DNA of 64,000 nucleotides, taken from Pelagibacteraceae bacterium AG-426-M19 (lineage in GTDB: Bacteria > Pseudomonadota > Alphaproteobacteria > Pelagibacterales > Pelagibacteraceae). Positions 9,604-20,200 of this stretch are shown in pieces. A program made the translations under genes and the position numbers. Location of the stretch: assembly GCA_003210025.1 (NCBI GenBank), contig QCNW01000001.1, forward strand, positions 1-64,000. The letters run 5' to 3'. Position 1 is the stretch's first letter; each line of letters begins with the position of its first letter. The notes below the pieces were generated by a model. That model did no database searches. It had not been told where the DNA came from and saw only the letters and a list, made by a program, of their open reading frames with translations.

Positions 9604-10158
9604 ATGCCTATTAAAACACCAGTATGTGATTTTGGAAAAAAAGCAGAAAACTTTGAATTAAAATCTACAGAGAACAAATTAATATCATTAAATGATATCA
9701 AAGGTGAAAATGGAACGTTGATAATGTTTATCTGTAATCATTGTCCATATGTAAAAGCAATTATTAGAGATGTAGTGGAGGACTGTACTAAGCTTGGTGA
9801 TTTAGGAATAAATTCAGTTGCAATATGCTCTAATGATCCAATTAATTATCCAGAAGACTCTTTTGAAAAAATGATAGAGTTTGCAATTAAACACAAGTTT
9901 AATTTTCCTTACCTGATTGATGAAACACAAGACATTGCAAAAAAATATGATGCTGTATGTACTCCAGATTTTTTTGGATATGATAAAGATTTTGGTCTTC
10001 AATATAGAGGAAGAATAAGAGAATTAAGAGAACTAAAACCTGTTAGATCAGGAGACAGTGATTTATTTATTGCTATGAAGCAAGTTTCAGAAACAGGCAA
10101 AGGTCCTGAAGAACAATTCCCAAGTATGGGTTGTGGTATTAAGTGGTCATCTAATTAA
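9604..10158 (+). CDS. Thioredoxin-family / AhpC-TSA-like redoxin
   Basis: NFELKSTENKLISLNDIKGENGTLIMFICNHCPYVKAI... Confidence 0.88.
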   Translation: MPIKTPVCDFGKKAENFELKSTENKLISLNDIKGENGTLIMFICNHCPYVKAIIRDVVEDCTKLGDLGINSVAICSNDPINYPEDSFEKMIEFAIKHKFNFPYLIDETQDIAKKYDAVCTPDFFGYDKDFGLQYRGRIRELRELKPVRSGDSDLFIAMKQVSETGKGPEEQFPSMGCGIKWSSN

Positions 10159-11240
10159 TGTATTTAATAATAACTAGAACTTTTCCACCCGATGTTGGTG
10201 GTATGCAAAATTTAATGTGGGGATTAGCAAGATCTTTATCAAAAATTGATATGGTTAAAGTTTTTGCAGATTACCACGAAGATCATAAAAAGTTTGATGA
10301 TAAAGTTTCTTTTACAATTGAAAGAGTTAGTGGAATTAAATTATTAAGAAAATATAGAAAATCTCTACTAATAAATGAATATTTAAATGAAAATAAAAAT
10401 GTAAATTGTATCATTGCAGATCACTGGAAAAGTTTGGAACTTATAAAATCCCCAAAAAAGAAAATATGTTTAATACATTCTAAAGAAATTAATCACCCTA
10501 AAGGATCTAGACTGAACAAAAAAGTTCTGGAGGTTTTAAATAATGTTGATCATATTGTAGCAAACTCAAATTTTACAAAAAATTTAGCAGTAAACCTTGG
10601 GGTTGAAGAAAAAAGATTAATAGTCATAAATCCGGGTGTAGATCCCGTTGAAGAAATTCCAAAAGATGATCTTAAACAAGCAGAAGAAATGCTAAAAGGA
10701 AAAAAACAAAGGCTAATTACTGTTTCTAGATTTGACAAAAGAAAAAATCACGAAAAAGTTATAATGGCTATTCGGAATTTAAAAGAGAAATATCCTGATA
10801 TTACTTACACTTGTATAGGATACGGAGATGAAGAAGAAAATTTGAAAAAATTAGTTATAGAACTAAAACTTGATAAATATGTAGTTTTTTTAAGTGATAT
10901 CTCTAATGAATTAAAAAATGCACTAATATCAAAGTCCAATATTTTTATTATGCCATCTGTAATTCACAAAACTTCAGTTGAGGGCTTTGGTATTTCTTTC
11001 ATTGAGGCTGCACAATATGGGATACCGTCTATTGGTGGCAAAGATGGTGGAGCTTCTGATGCAATTGTTCATAATAAAACGGGGTTACTTTGCGATGGCA
11101 ACAGTCTAGATGAAATTTATTCAAGTATAGATTATTTATTTGAGGGAAATAAATATATTGAATTTGGAAAAGAGTGCAAAACACATTCTAAAAATTTTCT
11201 TTGGGATAAGATAATTGAAAACTATAAAAGAATCTTATAA
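10158..11240 (+). CDS. Glycosyltransferase family 4-type
   Basis: ITRTFPPDVGGMQNLMWGLARSL; NPGVDP; VSRFDKRKNHEKVI; EGFGISFIEAAQYGIPSIGGKDGGASDAI. Confidence 0.9.
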   Translation: MYLIITRTFPPDVGGMQNLMWGLARSLSKIDMVKVFADYHEDHKKFDDKVSFTIERVSGIKLLRKYRKSLLINEYLNENKNVNCIIADHWKSLELIKSPKKKICLIHSKEINHPKGSRLNKKVLEVLNNVDHIVANSNFTKNLAVNLGVEEKRLIVINPGVDPVEEIPKDDLKQAEEMLKGKKQRLITVSRFDKRKNHEKVIMAIRNLKEKYPDITYTCIGYGDEEENLKKLVIELKLDKYVVFLSDISNELKNALISKSNIFIMPSVIHKTSVEGFGISFIEAAQYGIPSIGGKDGGASDAIVHNKTGLLCDGNSLDEIYSSIDYLFEGNKYIEFGKECKTHSKNFLWDKIIENYKRIL

Positions 11241-11249
11241 AGTTAAAAC

Positions 11250-11666
11250 ATGCTCGAAAAATTTAATGGAATAATTTATTTAAGTATTTTTATCGTTCAT
11301 TTCATAGTTTATGCCGCTTACGCTTTTAGAACAGTAGTTGCAACAAAATCATTTTTAGATCAATACAATATAGATCATTCTGCAGCAGTAATGGTTAGAT
11401 TTTTTGGGGCACCGTTTATTGCATCAGTTTTAGTAGCACTATACATAATGTTAATTAAAGCAGATGGTTTGGCAGGAACATGGGGTTTCTTTACATTAAT
11501 TTTTGCACAAAACGTTTTATATTTTTTAATTGGTATATATACAATTTATGTCAATAAGCTTGGACATAACGAAAAAACAAATAGTGAAGGTGTTATAGCA
11601 TCGGGAATTTTAACAGTGCTAAGCGGAATTCTTTGCTACGGTTTAGCTGATAAAATTTATATTTAA
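11250..11666 (+). CDS. Small hypothetical integral membrane protein
   Basis: 138 aa, about 4 hydrophobic segments, tight downstream spacing. Confidence 0.6.
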   Translation: MLEKFNGIIYLSIFIVHFIVYAAYAFRTVVATKSFLDQYNIDHSAAVMVRFFGAPFIASVLVALYIMLIKADGLAGTWGFFTLIFAQNVLYFLIGIYTIYVNKLGHNEKTNSEGVIASGILTVLSGILCYGLADKIYI

Positions 11667-13162
11667 TTTTTTTTTCTAAAAGTTGAAAAAATTTGCCAAC
11701 CAACAATTGTTATTGTGATCAATAATATTATTAGAGTTATTGGTCTATCCCATAAAAAATTAGGTGAACCATCGCTTATTAATAGTGATCTTCTCAATGT
11801 CTCCTCCATTAATCCCCCGAGTACAAAAGCCAATATTAAAGGTGGCATGGGAAAATCATAGAGCCTTAAAAAAGTTGCAACTACTGCAATACCTATCATT
11901 AAAAAAATATCAAAATTGTTAAATGACATTAGATATATTCCTGTTACTGAAAAAAATAAAATTAAAGGAATTAAGTAATTTCTAGGTACTGCTAAAATTC
12001 TAGCGATATAAGGTATTAAAGGTAAATTTAAAATCAAAAGCACGACCATACCAATGTACATTGACATGATAACTGACCAGAAAATTTCAGGGTTAGTTTG
12101 ATAAAGTCTTGGTCCTGGCTGAATACCAAACCCTAAAAGAGCTCCAAGCATAACTGCAGTTGTACCACTTCCAGGAATTCCTAATGTTAGCAATGGAACA
12201 AATGAACCAGAGCAAGCTGCATTATTTGCTGTCTCTGGGGCTGATAAACCATGAACGCTACCTTTTCCAAACTTTTGTTTTTCTTCTTCATTTACATAAT
12301 TTCTTTCCATTCCATATGCTAAGAAAGATGCAATAGTTGCGCCTGCTCCAGGTAAAACACCAATTAAAAAACCAAGTATTGAGGATCTAGGTATTGTTTT
12401 GGCCATTTTGATGGTTTCTTCTTTATTTACTTTAATTGAACCTAGTTCTGTTAATGAGATTTGTTTTGCAGCTCTGTTTGGATCTTTACCTCTAAAAATA
12501 ATCGTTAAAGCTTCACTCATTGCAAATGTAGCCATGACAATTAATACAAAGCTTATTCCGTCAGTTAAGTTCATATTGTTAAAGGTAAATCTTGTTATAT
12601 CTGACAATGAGTCCTGACCAACTGTAGCTAACATTAATCCTAAAACTACCATCATCATTGCTTTTAAAAATTGTCCTTTAGATGAAAATGCAGAAATTGC
12701 AGTTAAACCTAAAATCATTAGTGCAAAATAGTCAGGAGACCTAAAAGCCAAACTTACTTTTGACAAACTAGGGGCTGCAACTAATAAAAATATTGCAGAA
12801 ATTGTTCCTCCTGCAAACGAACTATAAGCAGCGATTGCCAAAGCTTTTCCAGCTTTACCTTGTTGTGCCATTGGATAACCATCAAATGCTGTTGCAACAG
12901 TACCTGGTATTCCAGGTGCATTTAACAAAATAGAAGAAGTAGATCCTCCAAAAACTGCTCCATAATAAACACCTGCCATTAAAATTAAACCTGTTGATGG
13001 ATCAAATCCATAAGTAATTGGTATCATTAATGCTATTGCAGTCATTGGTCCAAGTCCTGGTAACATTCCAATTATTGTTCCAGCAAAACAACCAACCATC
13101 ACCATTAAAATATTCGTTAATGATAGCGCTGTTGATAATCCGATAAGTATTCCTTCGATCAT
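11663..13162 (-). CDS. tctA: Tripartite tricarboxylate transporter large permease TctA
   Basis: GTIIGMLPGLGPMTAIALMIPITYGFDPSTGLILMAGVYYGAVFGGSTSSILLNAPG. Confidence 0.95.
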   Translation of the reverse strand: MIEGILIGLSTALSLTNILMVMVGCFAGTIIGMLPGLGPMTAIALMIPITYGFDPSTGLILMAGVYYGAVFGGSTSSILLNAPGIPGTVATAFDGYPMAQQGKAGKALAIAAYSSFAGGTISAIFLLVAAPSLSKVSLAFRSPDYFALMILGLTAISAFSSKGQFLKAMMMVVLGLMLATVGQDSLSDITRFTFNNMNLTDGISFVLIVMATFAMSEALTIIFRGKDPNRAAKQISLTELGSIKVNKEETIKMAKTIPRSSILGFLIGVLPGAGATIASFLAYGMERNYVNEEEKQKFGKGSVHGLSAPETANNAACSGSFVPLLTLGIPGSGTTAVMLGALLGFGIQPGPRLYQTNPEIFWSVIMSMYIGMVVLLILNLPLIPYIARILAVPRNYLIPLILFFSVTGIYLMSFNNFDIFLMIGIAVVATFLRLYDFPMPPLILAFVLGGLMEETLRRSLLISDGSPNFLWDRPITLIILLITITIVGWQIFSTFRKKN

Positions 13163-13629
13163 CCCATAACTCCAATATATTTTAAAAATGGATCACGAAG
13201 ATAAATGTTTAATAAACCGTGTAATAAATACATAAATGCAGCAACAAATGGAAAAGATAAAATAAACATTAATCCCCATCTTCTTTCACCTAAGAAATAG
13301 TAAGATGCAAAAAGAAATAAAGAAGTTGATATAAAATATCCAATTTTTAAAATTACAGCTGCATATATTAGAGAGACAATTATTAGATAGATTATACTTT
13401 TATAATCTAAGTGTTTATGATTTACCTCTGTAGTAATTTTCTCAGGTAAAATTATTTTTAAACTTGATAAAATTATACCTGCCCAACCTAAATATATTGG
13501 AAAAGTCCTAGCATTGAATGGTGCATTCTCATCGAATGCAAATACTTGAATATTGTAAGCTGTGTATAGATAAAATACTGATAAAGCTAAAAAAAGCAGT
13601 GAGATAAATTTTGTAGGACTTATTCTCAC
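13159..13629 (-). CDS. tctB: Tripartite tricarboxylate transporter small permease TctB
   Basis: 156-aa membrane protein between tctA and tctC; AFDENAPFNARTFPIYLGW. Confidence 0.88.
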   Translation of the reverse strand: MRISPTKFISLLFLALSVFYLYTAYNIQVFAFDENAPFNARTFPIYLGWAGIILSSLKIILPEKITTEVNHKHLDYKSIIYLIIVSLIYAAVILKIGYFISTSLFLFASYYFLGERRWGLMFILSFPFVAAFMYLLHGLLNIYLRDPFLKYIGVMG

Positions 13630-13659
13630 TGCTTTACATTCTTTAATAATCTATAAAGA

Positions 13660-14634
13660 TTATATTACTCCAAGTTTTTTCATCAGAGCTGTCATTTCAA
13701 CTGTTTGTTTTTCTAAAAATGCATCAAATTTAGAACCTGGGTTATAAATATTTACCCATGCATTTCTTTTTCTAACAGCTTCCCACTCTGGTGTTTTTTG
13801 AACATCGCCAAGCATTTTAGAGATTTTGTTATAGTCGCTCATGCTCATGCTTTTTGGCGCAAAGAAACCTCTCCAGTTAACAAACTGAACATCATATCCT
13901 TGCTCTTTTAATGTTGGAGCTTCTGGTGCATCACCTACTCTCTCAGGAGCAGTGATACCAATTATTCTTACTTGATCTCTAGCACCCATTACTTCACCTA
14001 AACCTGTTGAAAGTATTTGAGTTTCTCCGGATAAGAGTCCAGCAAGCGCTTTTCCACCAGCATCATATGGAACATAAATCACGTCGTTTGGATTTGCTCC
14101 AGCTGCTTGGAAAGCTAACGCACCAATTAAATGGTCCATGCTTCCTCTTACAGATCCACCAGCCATTTTAATTGACTTTGGATCTTTCTGATATTGATCA
14201 ACTGCATCTTTGAAATTTTTGATAGGTGAATTTTTTGCAACAACTATTGCACCATAATCTCCAATTACACCCGCAATTGGTTTAACATCTTTATAAGATA
14301 ATGTACCAGTACCTTTTACATAACCTTTGTGTCTTGTAATAGATCTTAATACTAATGGTGTTGACTGAACTAAAACTGTATCTTTTGGAGCGTTATTGAT
14401 TAGGTAAGCTAAAGCTTTACCACCCCCACCACCTGACATATTTTCAAATGATGCACTTTTCAAAAAACCAGCTTTTGTTAATGCTTCTCCAGTACCTCTA
14501 GCAGTTCCATCCCAACCACCACCAGCACCACCGCCAATTAAAAAATGTAATTTTTCAACTGCGAATGAACTTGTTGATGAAAACAGAAGGAAAGCAGAGA
14601 ATAAAACTGAAATAAAAGTTTTAATTAGTTTCAT
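13660..14634 (-). CDS. tctC: Tripartite tricarboxylate transporter substrate-binding protein (TctC/Bug family)
   Basis: Signal peptide MKLIKTFISVLFSAFLLFSSTSSFA; IGGGAGGGWDGTARGTGEAL; start revised to 14634. Confidence 0.92.
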   Translation of the reverse strand: MKLIKTFISVLFSAFLLFSSTSSFAVEKLHFLIGGGAGGGWDGTARGTGEALTKAGFLKSASFENMSGGGGGKALAYLINNAPKDTVLVQSTPLVLRSITRHKGYVKGTGTLSYKDVKPIAGVIGDYGAIVVAKNSPIKNFKDAVDQYQKDPKSIKMAGGSVRGSMDHLIGALAFQAAGANPNDVIYVPYDAGGKALAGLLSGETQILSTGLGEVMGARDQVRIIGITAPERVGDAPEAPTLKEQGYDVQFVNWRGFFAPKSMSMSDYNKISKMLGDVQKTPEWEAVRKRNAWVNIYNPGSKFDAFLEKQTVEMTALMKKLGVI

Positions 14635-14695
14635 TATTTCCTCTCTTATTATATTTATGAAGTCATCATTAAACATAAGTTATAAATTTTAGTCA

Positions 14696-15775
14696 ATGCT
14701 CAAATATAATCTTTCAAAAAATATTAAAGAATATTTCTTAGCTTTAATAGGTAGTTATAGGGCTCTTTTTATAGGACTTATCGGTGGATACCTAGGCACA
14801 TTAATTAATTTACCCTTACCATGGTTATTGGGCTCCTTGGGTTTGAATTTATGTTTTGCTTTCACTAATTACAAAATAATATTTCCAACTAAATTATTAA
14901 ATCCTATATTTTTGATCGTTGGTATAATTCTTGGTGGAACTTTAAACGTAACACTGTTGTATAAAATACATTTATGGATTTTTTCATCTTTAGCGATGTT
15001 AATCTGTACAATAGTCAGCACTATTCTTGCCGGTTATTATTTTTTTAAAGTTTGTAAATTTAGTAAATTCATTTCAGTTTTGGCAGCTCTTCCAGGTGCA
15101 TTTGTTCCAATATCAGCTGCTTTATTAGAATTTGGTAAAAGTAAAAATGATAAAGGTGTTTTGATCCCTCAGGCTACTAGAGTTATATTTATCGTAAGTT
15201 TTGTTCCTATTTTTTTTATAAATAATTTAGGGTTCTCTGAAATGTCAGGTTACAATTATGAAAATATTTATAACGGAAGATATTTTTTAGAAATATTATT
15301 TTTATTAATAATCTGTTTCATTTTTGCAAACATCTTAAAAAATTATAAAATTCCATCACCTACTTTAGTTGGTGCGATGGCTTTATCTGGTGCTTTTTAT
15401 ACCTTTGAAATAATTAATGCTAGATTTCCAGATGCATTTATAAATATTGCATTTATATTTCTTGGAACAGCTTTGGGCACAAGATTAAATGGATTAAAAA
15501 TTAAAGAATTATTATTTTTTATATTTCATGGAATAATTGTTAGTTCAATTTTAGTTGTTGTTGCAATGATAACTGCTTATTTACTCACTTATATAGGGTT
15601 TGAATTTATCCCAACTTTTTTAAGTTTTGCTCCTGGAGGAATTCATGAAATGGTTGTTATTAGTGTTGCTTATAACATTGATCCAATATTTGTGAGCTAC
15701 CATCATTTTTTAAGAATTTTTATAATAGTTTTATTTTTACCTTTTTTATTATCAAAATTTAGAAAAACTAATTAA
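14696..15775 (+). CDS. AbrB family membrane protein
   Basis: LIGGYLGTLINLPLPWLLGSLGLNL; FAPGGIHEMVVISVAYNIDPIFVSYHHFLRI. Confidence 0.88.
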   Translation: MLKYNLSKNIKEYFLALIGSYRALFIGLIGGYLGTLINLPLPWLLGSLGLNLCFAFTNYKIIFPTKLLNPIFLIVGIILGGTLNVTLLYKIHLWIFSSLAMLICTIVSTILAGYYFFKVCKFSKFISVLAALPGAFVPISAALLEFGKSKNDKGVLIPQATRVIFIVSFVPIFFINNLGFSEMSGYNYENIYNGRYFLEILFLLIICFIFANILKNYKIPSPTLVGAMALSGAFYTFEIINARFPDAFINIAFIFLGTALGTRLNGLKIKELLFFIFHGIIVSSILVVVAMITAYLLTYIGFEFIPTFLSFAPGGIHEMVVISVAYNIDPIFVSYHHFLRIFIIVLFLPFLLSKFRKTN

Positions 15776-16709
15776 TGGCTTCTTGCATTCTTTGAAATAC
15801 TTTATCTGCTGAAAGTTTGGTCAAATCTGAAACTTGAATTGCTTTAAAATATTCTCGCTCAATACTAACTTTTTTTGCAGAAGTATGCGATCCAAATAAA
15901 ACTAATCCTTTTACATTTAAATGAGCCGCCATGTGTGCTGGCCCAGTATCATTAGATATAACAAAATAACTTTCTTTTATTAATGATGAAAGTTGAGAAA
16001 TGTTGAGCGCTTTATCATTATCTAAAATAATATTAGCATCAATATCATTAGCTAATTTGATTTCATTAGGACCTGGAGCAATTAAAATTTGAATTTCATC
16101 TCTAAAAGTAGATTTAATTCTTTTTATCAATTCATTATAATATGGCCATCTTTTTATAGTTAAATGAGATGATGAAAAGGGGAATAAAATTAAATATTTG
16201 TTTAAATTATATTTTTTTTTGATTTCTGAAATATCCTCACAGCTCCAAGAAAAATCTGGTTTAGTAACGTGATTGGTTTTAATTCCAGAAACATTTAATT
16301 GATGTTCAAAGCGCTTTAGTACAGTGTCTTTATCAAAATCAATCTTACTAGTTCCTTCAGGAAGTGTTGTTTCTGTTGATGACCAAATATCTGATGTTAC
16401 TTTTGGAAAGAGAATATTTTTATAGAAACTAGTTCTTTTAGAATTTTGAAGGTCGTAAACTTTAATAAATTTATATTTTTTTATCTTTCTCATTAATAAA
16501 TATAAATAAATTAAGTTAAACCTAGAAAGTCGTTTATCTAAAATTACATCGGTTATATTTGGATTTTTTTTTAATAAATCATAATAAGGTTTGGTTGATA
16601 GTATATAAAGATCATCATTTGGATGATTATCAGATATATCTTGAATTGCACCACTTGCTTGCGCTATATCACCTAAAGATCCATGTTTTATAATAAGTAT
16701 ATTAGACAT
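15768..16709 (-). CDS. Glycosyltransferase family 9 (heptosyltransferase-like)
   Basis: ILIIKHGSLGDIAQASGAIQDISDNHPNDDLYIL; SNDTGPAHMAAHLNVKGLVLFG. Confidence 0.92.
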   Translation of the reverse strand: MSNILIIKHGSLGDIAQASGAIQDISDNHPNDDLYILSTKPYYDLLKKNPNITDVILDKRLSRFNLIYLYLLMRKIKKYKFIKVYDLQNSKRTSFYKNILFPKVTSDIWSSTETTLPEGTSKIDFDKDTVLKRFEHQLNVSGIKTNHVTKPDFSWSCEDISEIKKKYNLNKYLILFPFSSSHLTIKRWPYYNELIKRIKSTFRDEIQILIAPGPNEIKLANDIDANIILDNDKALNISQLSSLIKESYFVISNDTGPAHMAAHLNVKGLVLFGSHTSAKKVSIEREYFKAIQVSDLTKLSADKVFQRMQEAIN

Positions 16710-16741
16710 ATTTTTAACAACTTAACATAATATCGATTTAT

Positions 16742-17131
16742 ATGAATAAAATTTTAGTAGAAGTATCAGTAGGAGAATTACTGGATAAAATTTCAATTTT
16801 AGAAATTAAATCTGAAAAAATTAAAGATCCTAAAAAACTAAATTTCATAAATGATGAATATAAAATTTTACAAGATCAATTAAATACAAATATTAAAAAT
16901 TACAGTGAAATTGAAAGTTTATATAATTCACTAAAAGAAATTAATTCAAAGCTTTGGGTAATAGAAGACGATAAAAGATTATGTGAAAAAAATTCTGATT
17001 TTGGTGAAAAATTTATTAAATTATCAAGAGATGTTCACTTCCTAAATGATGAAAGGGCAAAATTAAAATTAGAAATAAACAATAAAACTGGTTCTAAAAT
17101 TAAAGAAATTAAAGAATATACAAAATATTAA
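16742..17131 (+). CDS. DUF6165-like protein
   Basis: VEVSVGELLDKISILEIKSEKIKDPKKLNFINDEYKIL...LWVIEDDKR. Confidence 0.75.
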   Translation: MNKILVEVSVGELLDKISILEIKSEKIKDPKKLNFINDEYKILQDQLNTNIKNYSEIESLYNSLKEINSKLWVIEDDKRLCEKNSDFGEKFIKLSRDVHFLNDERAKLKLEINNKTGSKIKEIKEYTKY

Positions 17132-17132
17132 T

Positions 17133-17855
17133 TTATTCCCAGTCAAATCTTTGAAAAGAATCAAATATCTTGAAAATACCTTGTGACCATTGATTACAAA
17201 CTTTTGAAAATTCAGGGTCATTCATATTTAAACATTTAAGTGATGCTATTTTGATTTCATCTTTTTTTATCACTGCAAAATCTATTGGCGGACCAACAGT
17301 TAAATCACTTTTTAATGTCGAGTCCATTGATATCAGGGCACATCTCGATGCATCTCCGATAGAGACTTTTGGTGTGATTACTCTGTCTAAAATAGGTTTT
17401 CCATATTTTACTTCACCTATAACTAAATATGGTTTGCTATCCGCTGGACGAATGTAATTGCCCTGAGGATAAACTAAATATAATTCAGGAGGTTGATCTT
17501 TTATTTGACCACCTACAATAAAAGTTGAACCAAGTAAAACACTATCAGTATTTATTCCTTGTGGAGATGAATGTTCAATATTGAGAGATCCAATGTAGGA
17601 TGCAATTTGCTCAAAATCACTACAGGTATTTAAATTCATAATACCCGTTTCGCTTTTTAAATCTTTTTTTATTGAATTATAAACTGCTTGAGAAGTTCCA
17701 AGATTTCCTGATGTAACAATTACTATTGTTCTATCTCCAACATCGTGAGTTAACATTTTAGAATATATATTTACATTGTCCAATCCAGCATTAGTTCTGG
17801 AGTCTGATGCAAAAACTAGTCCTGTCTCGGTTTTAATGCCAATACAATAAGTCAT
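17133..17855 (-). CDS. Anbu (ancestral beta-subunit) proteasome-type peptidase
   Basis: MTYCIGIKTETGLVFASDSRTNAGLDNVNIYSKML... Confidence 0.88.
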   Translation of the reverse strand: MTYCIGIKTETGLVFASDSRTNAGLDNVNIYSKMLTHDVGDRTIVIVTSGNLGTSQAVYNSIKKDLKSETGIMNLNTCSDFEQIASYIGSLNIEHSSPQGINTDSVLLGSTFIVGGQIKDQPPELYLVYPQGNYIRPADSKPYLVIGEVKYGKPILDRVITPKVSIGDASRCALISMDSTLKSDLTVGPPIDFAVIKKDEIKIASLKCLNMNDPEFSKVCNQWSQGIFKIFDSFQRFDWE

Positions 17856-17969
17856 AATAAGTTAAATGTTTAAATTATATGTGATTACAATAAAACCCAT
17901 TTATTTCATATCAGATATCGAATTTAATCATTTGCTTATTTAACTCTTATGTAAAAAAATTAAGCTAAC

Positions 17970-19418
17970 ATGTCTGATTTTTGGAAAAATTACGATTCTA
18001 AATCAACTTTTGATGGATATATTAGTAAAGAGAAGAAGTTGAGAAGTCATGCTAAAATCATTGCAGGCATACTTGAAAAATATGGAAAAAAAAAATTACA
18101 AGAAATTGAAAAAAATTGTCAAAGTACAATAAGCGCTAGAGGAATAAATTTTAGAGTTTATGCTGCAAATAATAGAGCTGAAGAGAAAAAATGGCCTTTA
18201 GACATCATTCCTAGAATTATACCAAAAAGTCAATGGTTAAAGGTTGCAAAAGGACTTGCACAAAGAGTTAAGGCACTAAATTTATTTATCGATGACGTCT
18301 ACAATGCAAAAAAAATATTTAAAGACAAAGTAATACCTAAAGAATTAATTTTTAATTCTCCTTTATATTTAAAAGAATGTGAAGGTTTCTCCCCAAAACA
18401 CAAAGCATGGTCAAATATATCTGGGATTGATCTTATTAAAAATATTGATGGGGATTTTTTAGTTCTTGAAGATAACTTAAGAGTTCCGTCTGGAGTTTCA
18501 TATATGCTGGAAAATAGAATGGTTATGAGAGATATTTTTCCAGAACTATTTACAAGATATAAGGTTTCCTCAGTTCATCAATATGCAAATAAATTATATA
18601 ATTGTATGACAGAGTGTATTCCAAAGAAAACTAATAACCCACACATGGTTTTATTAACACCTGGTATTTATAATTCAGCTTATTTTGAACACTCCTTTCT
18701 TGCTGAACAAATGGGAATAGCCTTGGTGGAAGGCAAAGATTTATTTGTTGAAAACGATCATGTTTACATGAAAACTGTTAAAGGCCCTTTGAAGGTAGAT
18801 TGTATTTATAGACGAATAGATGATAATTTTATGGATCCAAAAGTTTTTTTTAAAGGATCCTTATTAGGTGTGCCTGGTGTTTTCAAATGTTGGAGAAAAG
18901 GAAATGTTGGAATTATTAATGCTTTAGGAACAGGAGTTGCAGATGATAAAGCAGTTTATTCTTATGTTAATAAAATGATCATTTACTATTTAGGAGAACA
19001 ACCAATTATTGATCAAGTTGAAACTCTTCTTTGTGGAGATAAAAAAAATAGAGAACACGTTATAGATAATATCTCCAAATATGTCGTTAAACCTTCAAAT
19101 GCATCTGGTGGCTACGGAATTATGATTGGTCCTAAAGCCTCTAAAACAGAAAAAGATGAAATGATAAAAAATATAAAAAAAAATCCCAGAAATTATATTG
19201 CACAACCATTAGAGATTCTTTCTACTGTCCCTACAATAACACCTGATAACATTGAACCAAGACATCTAGATTTAAGACCTTTTATTTTAACAGGTAAATC
19301 AACTTATGTAACAACCGGTGGATTAACTAGAGTTGCTTTAAAAAAAGGTAGTACTATAGTTAACAGTTCACAAGGTGGCGGATCTAAAGATACGCTAATT
19401 GTGGATAGTAAAAATTAA
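17970..19418 (+). CDS. Circularly permuted ATP-grasp protein (COG2308-type)
   Basis: INFRVYAANNRAEEKKWPLDIIPRIIPKSQWLKVAKGLAQRVKALNLFIDDVYNAKKI; KPSNASGGYGIMIG; LDLRPFIL. Confidence 0.93.
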   Translation: MSDFWKNYDSKSTFDGYISKEKKLRSHAKIIAGILEKYGKKKLQEIEKNCQSTISARGINFRVYAANNRAEEKKWPLDIIPRIIPKSQWLKVAKGLAQRVKALNLFIDDVYNAKKIFKDKVIPKELIFNSPLYLKECEGFSPKHKAWSNISGIDLIKNIDGDFLVLEDNLRVPSGVSYMLENRMVMRDIFPELFTRYKVSSVHQYANKLYNCMTECIPKKTNNPHMVLLTPGIYNSAYFEHSFLAEQMGIALVEGKDLFVENDHVYMKTVKGPLKVDCIYRRIDDNFMDPKVFFKGSLLGVPGVFKCWRKGNVGIINALGTGVADDKAVYSYVNKMIIYYLGEQPIIDQVETLLCGDKKNREHVIDNISKYVVKPSNASGGYGIMIGPKASKTEKDEMIKNIKKNPRNYIAQPLEILSTVPTITPDNIEPRHLDLRPFILTGKSTYVTTGGLTRVALKKGSTIVNSSQGGGSKDTLIVDSKN

Positions 19419-20200
19419 ATTAGACTTGGTATTATTTTTCTTAAATCCATGGAAAGCTTAGGATTAATTTTTGAATATATCACTCCCTTCCCTGATTTTT
19501 TTAATGCTAGTATTTTTCCATCTGGTGAAATAATTGTTGTATGACCAAATGTTTCTCTTTTAGGGGTATTTTTGCCAGTTTGAGCTGGAGCAAAAATATA
19601 ACAAAAATTTTCAATCGCTCTTGCTCTTAAAAGTGTTAACCAATGTTTTTGTCCAGTAAACTTTGTGAAAGCAGATGGAACAGCTATAAAACTTAAATTT
19701 TTTTTTGATAAATTCCTATAAAGTTCAGGAAATCTCAGATCAAAGCAGATTGTAAAACCTATTTTACCCCAAGGTAAATTAGCAGATACTAATTTATTTC
19801 CTGCTTTAAAAGTTTTACTTTCTTTATGTTGCTCTTTATTTGGAATTTTAACATCAAACATATTAATTTTATCATAATATTTGACAATTTTTCCATTCGG
19901 TCCAACCAGTATCGATCTATTTCTGAGTTTATTTTTAACCTTAACGCAAATTGATCCAAGTAAAATCCATTTCTTATATTTTTTTGCAACTTCTTTAATT
20001 TTCTTCAAAATTGGATCTTTGTTCATTTCAAATGAAAATTTAAATAATGTTTCTCTACTGCTAGACATCAAAGAGGAGGTTTCGGGTGTAATGATTAAAT
20101 CTGATTTATTTTTTATAGCTTGATTTACATATTTAAGAATATCTTTAAAATTATTTTTATAATTTTCTCCACTAGATAATTGTATGCATGCTATTTTCAT
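19415..20200 (-). CDS. Carbon-nitrogen hydrolase (nitrilase superfamily)
   Basis: MKIACIQLSSGENYKNNF; KIGFTICFDLRFPELYRNLSKKN; catalytic E/K/C regions. Confidence 0.92.
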   Translation of the reverse strand: MKIACIQLSSGENYKNNFKDILKYVNQAIKNKSDLIITPETSSLMSSSRETLFKFSFEMNKDPILKKIKEVAKKYKKWILLGSICVKVKNKLRNRSILVGPNGKIVKYYDKINMFDVKIPNKEQHKESKTFKAGNKLVSANLPWGKIGFTICFDLRFPELYRNLSKKNLSFIAVPSAFTKFTGQKHWLTLLRARAIENFCYIFAPAQTGKNTPKRETFGHTTIISPDGKILALKKSGKGVIYSKINPKLSMDLRKIIPSLI

